From contig NC_072791.1 of the NCBI RefSeq assembly GCF_028583425.1, positions 46,507,368 to 46,571,367 on the forward strand: a DNA stretch of 64,000 nucleotides. The letters are read 5' to 3'. The notes beneath the pieces are model-generated. The model saw only the letters and a list, made by a program, of their open reading frames with translations. It ran no database searches and was not told the origin of the DNA. Shown here piece after piece: positions 60,326 to 64,000 of this stretch (positions are counted from its first letter, which is position 1; every line of letters begins with the position of its first letter). This DNA comes from Eublepharis macularius (Eukaryota; Chordata; Lepidosauria; Squamata; Eublepharidae). The translations under genes and the position numbers were made by a program.

Positions 60326-63122
60326 GTCCATCTCATTCTCCTGTTTTACATTTACTGAAAATACTCCTGTGAGCATACACAGGATAGATATATAATGCAG
60401 AGAAATAAGACAAATATTACCATGCTTCTGCACCTAACTGGAAATCTAGGAATAAAGGGATGGTAAGATTCACCTTACAAAATGGAAGAGTCACTAGTTG
60501 CTGCATATGAATACTGGCTGGATTGGGGCAATAATGTTTAAATTAACCATTGAGTCTCTTTTGTGCTAATATATGTATGTGTGGTCAAAATTAATAAATC
60601 CATACTAAAAGAGACATTTGTAACAAGGATGAGCATTCTGACCAATGCAGGTTTTATACCTGCATTATGAAACATAATTGTTTTGGGTTTTTTAAAGCAC
60701 ATGGTAGAAAAGAAGCTCACTGTGAGAGGTTTTGTATTTTCCAACATTGCATCTTGTGTTTTGTTCAATATTTTGACCACTAGGTGGCTCCATCCTACGA
60801 GATTTCACATTGCCCACACCACCTTTACTTCCTCCCTATCTGTGTACAAAATGTACAGGACAACACTCTCTACCAGCAAGCAAATTTAGCTTTGTCAAAA
60901 CTAACCAGAGATGATCTACTACTTACTTTTGTGCAACAAGTGCTCTCTCTGGAGTTTATAAAGATAAACAATATGATTACCAAACACAAGCATTTATAAA
61001 TTATTGCCTTTAAGCAGGCGGGTGGGGTGGAATTTACACTTACTTTGAGCTCTCCTCCAGCCATGTAAAGTCATCTTTCTCTAAGAAGTGTGACATTACT
61101 GGCATGTTCCAATTCTGAAATCCATGGTACTATATTATAAAAAACATGGCTAAGGCCTTCCACTGATGTTGCCTCCCAGTGCTGATATTCAGAGGTTTAC
61201 TTCCTCTGAATAAGGAAGTTCCCTTTAATCCCCATTAATATATCTCTTCTCTATGAATCTGGCTAATTTCCATTTGAAGCCAGGTATGCTTATGGTCAAA
61301 GACATCACTAGGTCTCTGAAGAGGTGGCATATAAATAAAATAAAAATGGGTGCCACCTTACAGGTGGGTTGCTCCACTTTCTCTTTGCGGGGCGCTGATT
61401 TTTCTCAGCCCCTGTGGATCCTGGATCCTGCCGGGGGCATTGCTGTGGGATGCAGCCTGGTGGCTCTGCCTCCTCTGAGTGTTCCAGTTCAGATTCTGGG
61501 GAGCTACAGGTATGACACTATCAGGTCAGAAGGTGGAACCCACAGGAAGAGGTCTGTTCATCTCAACTGTATGGATACTGCATGTGCCTGTAATGCTCTG
61601 TCACCATGTAATACTATCCTCATGTGATATCAGGTCCTCATAGTTCAATACAATCCAGGCAATACCTGTGTTGAAATCAGAAAGGGGGAATAGCTTACAG
61701 GTAACAATTCAAGAAAGGGAGCCAAATTGTAGAACACAGGGCAAGCCAGGTATATTCATGCACTATGTAGTATCAAGGAGTTAAGCAGGAAGAACACTTT
61801 TTACAAGAAAACGAACCATTTTAGGGATGGGAACTATCCAATATAGGAACAAAATGTAGAAGACGGGTGCAATTTGAAGGGGACTGGAATAGGGGGAGGG
61901 GTTTTTAAATCCTCCCTCTCATGCCGCTTTTCATCTGAAAATTGCTGCCACCAAGTTTCTTTTGGCCCCTGCTGGTGAACCCAAACATAAAAATAGCAAG
62001 GCAATTTTCAGTGAGAGAACAGAATTAGGGGACAGGATTTTAAAACACACGTATATACACTTCTGTTCCCTGCACTGGCATTCCTTTTCAAACTGCAAAC
62101 CTGGTAGCTCCAAGTTATAAAAAAATAAAACACCCTTAAAGGAATCATAGTTTTGCCCCTGATAATACGCATACCACCAACACACACTTTTAAGTATCAC
62201 AAAACCACCACATATAGCAAGCATATCTCCACACACAGCCTCCCTGTCTGAATGCCATATGTTGGGGGCAAAAAACGGGGGAACACAATTGCCATTAAAT
62301 CCAGATTGTAAACTTCTCAAATTAATTTGTGCAGCCACTGTTGCTGCAGACAGAATGCTGAACCAAATGGAGACAAATGACTTGGTCAGGGCTATGAACA
62401 AGACAGAGGTGGGGTCTGAACCCAAAATGGCAAACCATTCCTTAGACCTCCCATGTGAGATGTAATATGACAGTATTTTACCAAAGGCAAACTGGTGAAT
62501 TGCCAGCACAGGCTCCCCCTTCAATTTATTTATCCCACAATTCATTTTCTACCCAGATCCCCCTGAATCAATTCCCCTTCAATTAATTTACCCCCAAATC
62601 AATTTTCCAGCTTGATCCCCAAAAATCAATTTCCCTTCAATTAATCTACTCCCAAATTAATTTTCACTTCTGCTTCCCTCCCTCCAATTTTTTTTTGCAT
62701 GTGTTTTTCTTGCAAATGTCAACGATAACAGCTGAATAACGTGCCCAGAGAGTTCCCACTGCATTAACACTGCCTTTGGGATTGTGTTGAGGGGGCTAGA
62801 GGTGGCTCCTAAATGCTGAGAATGAAGGTGTTGTAGACCAAAAAAAGTCAGCTGGCCAATAAGCACTCACCTGCCCAACAATGCAAGCATCCTCACTTCT
62901 TCCCTCCCCAATGATCTGTGTCCATAAGAGCAGGCAGGGGGGTAGATGTTCAGGATCCTATTTGCACTAATTTGCCGATGCATTGATATCAGAGTCTTCT
63001 AAGTTTTGGTAGCCACCCATTATATTGAGGGGGGAAAAACCAAGGTGGCAGCATGGTATATGCTGACAAAACAAACCGAGGATGAGCTATAGGACCAACA
63101 TCAGCTATAGATTGAGACTTTA
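60326..63122. other. VSX2 intron 3, no feature seen
   Basis: No VSX2 exon was found on the - strand here: no coding match for the expected helix 1-2 peptide (AFNEAHYPDVYAREMLA). Near 62540-62660 there are repeated CAATTT/CCCAAAT words, which are low-complexity. Confidence 0.45.
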
Positions 63123-63372
63123 TTATCTATTTACTACATTTATATTCTGCTTTTCCCCCAAATGGGAACCCAAAGCAGCTTACAGTTTTGTTCTCCCTCT
63201 TCCATTTTATCCTCCCAAGTTATTATTCGTTTAGATAATTTGAATGCCACCTCTCCAGAACTTGCTTGATGCAGCTTACAACTAAAAACAACAACTCTGT
63301 GAGGTAAGCTAGGCTAAAAGATGGTGTCTGGCCCAAGAACAACCAGTGAGCTTCTATGGCAGAGCAGGGATA
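63123..63372 (-). mobile_element. tRNA-derived SINE, composite
   Basis: ATTCTGCTTTTCCCCCAAAT, AACCCAAAGCAGCTTACAGT and CTCTGTGAGGTAAGCTAGGC form an antisense SINE body with an inserted GCCACCTCTCCAGAACTTGC segment. The tRNA head is mostly lost. Confidence 0.6.
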
Positions 63373-63790
63373 TCTAGAAAGCCAAAGCCAACAGAGCAAT
63401 GATACCTTTAAACTCTATGCCCAGTACAACTTTCTTCATTAAAAACTTTGTCAGAAGGCTTTCTAGATGTCCTCCCACAAAGCAGTGCTCCAGAGTATCA
63501 AGTTATTATCATTTCCACTTCTTGTTCTACTGCAGTTCTTCCACAACAGGAAATTACCTCTTTTGTAGTCTCCTTTTTTGCCCTCCCACCTCCACTAATT
63601 TTTATCCTGGGAGTTGCAATTCCAACACAATTGGTAAATGGAAGGTAAGATAGTTCACTGCATCTTTCAACTTCAAATTTCCTCAAATGGGACAGCTATG
63701 GATAAAACCGCAGAGACAATAATGGACAATGTACAACAAAATGTTTAGGTTAGATGTTATGGGGTGGATTCTCTGTGGTTAGACACTGAA

Positions 63791-64000
63791 CAGGGCCGGC
63801 GCCAGAGTTTCTGGCGCCTGCGGCCACGAGCACGCGCGCTTATGCGCACGCACACCTCTGACTGTGATGATGTCACGTCATCACGCAGCGCAAGATGGAT
63901 GGGGCGGCGCGCAGAAGCTTCTCCATGCTCCACACGCTGCCCCAGCAGCTGCTCGCAGCTTCTGTGCCCGGCTGGGGCGTGTGGGGGCGGAGGAGCGCGC
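63791..64000. mobile_element. GC-rich hAT-like element, left part, cut by window edge
   Basis: It starts CAGGGCCGGCGCCAG and soon has TGATGATGTCACGTCATCAC, like the elements at 17733 and 32006. The right end lies outside the window. Confidence 0.5.

Overview
The window is nuclear DNA from a vertebrate, most likely a squamate reptile (lizard or snake). All visible genes are split by GT-AG introns. The repeats include a BovB-type (RTE) LINE, CR1/L2-type LINE tails, a 5S-rRNA-derived SINE, tRNA-derived SINEs, Penelope-like pieces and many non-autonomous hAT elements, a mixture typical of squamates. The species cannot be named from the sequence alone.

Three protein genes can be read. (1) Positions 2225-4664, + strand: the last five coding exons of ABCD4, the lysosomal cobalamin-export ABC transporter; earlier exons lie left of the window. 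(2) Positions 6586-42066, - strand: a complete 14-exon mitochondrial acetyl-CoA synthetase gene. Every splice site is GT-AG and all exon phases agree, giving a protein of 676 residues with a basic N-terminal presequence. It is closest to ACSS1. (3) Positions 51107-56264, - strand: the last two coding exons of VSX2 (CHX10), carrying homeodomain helix 3, the CVC domain and the C-terminus. Its first exons lie beyond the right edge.

The order ABCD4 - ACSS - VSX2 matches the ABCD4/VSX2 neighbourhood of human 14q24 with an extra synthetase gene between them. Human ACSS1 sits beside VSX1 on 20p11, so the gene here is best explained as the ACSS1 partner left over from the vertebrate genome duplications.

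The rest is intron and intergenic DNA full of transposable elements, many with readable target-site duplications and nesting. The 14-kb first intron of the synthetase holds a BovB LINE, a hAT inside a hAT, an ORF1-only L1 inserted into a head-to-head Penelope-like repeat, an L1 ORF2 fragment, a possible solo LTR, and two further hAT elements. A CpG-rich block at about 57.93-59.15 kb in VSX2 intron 3 contains several TAAT homeodomain sites and looks regulatory. A 458-bp inverted-repeat insertion at 59855-60312 carries, on each arm, a sequence resembling a hammerhead ribozyme core.
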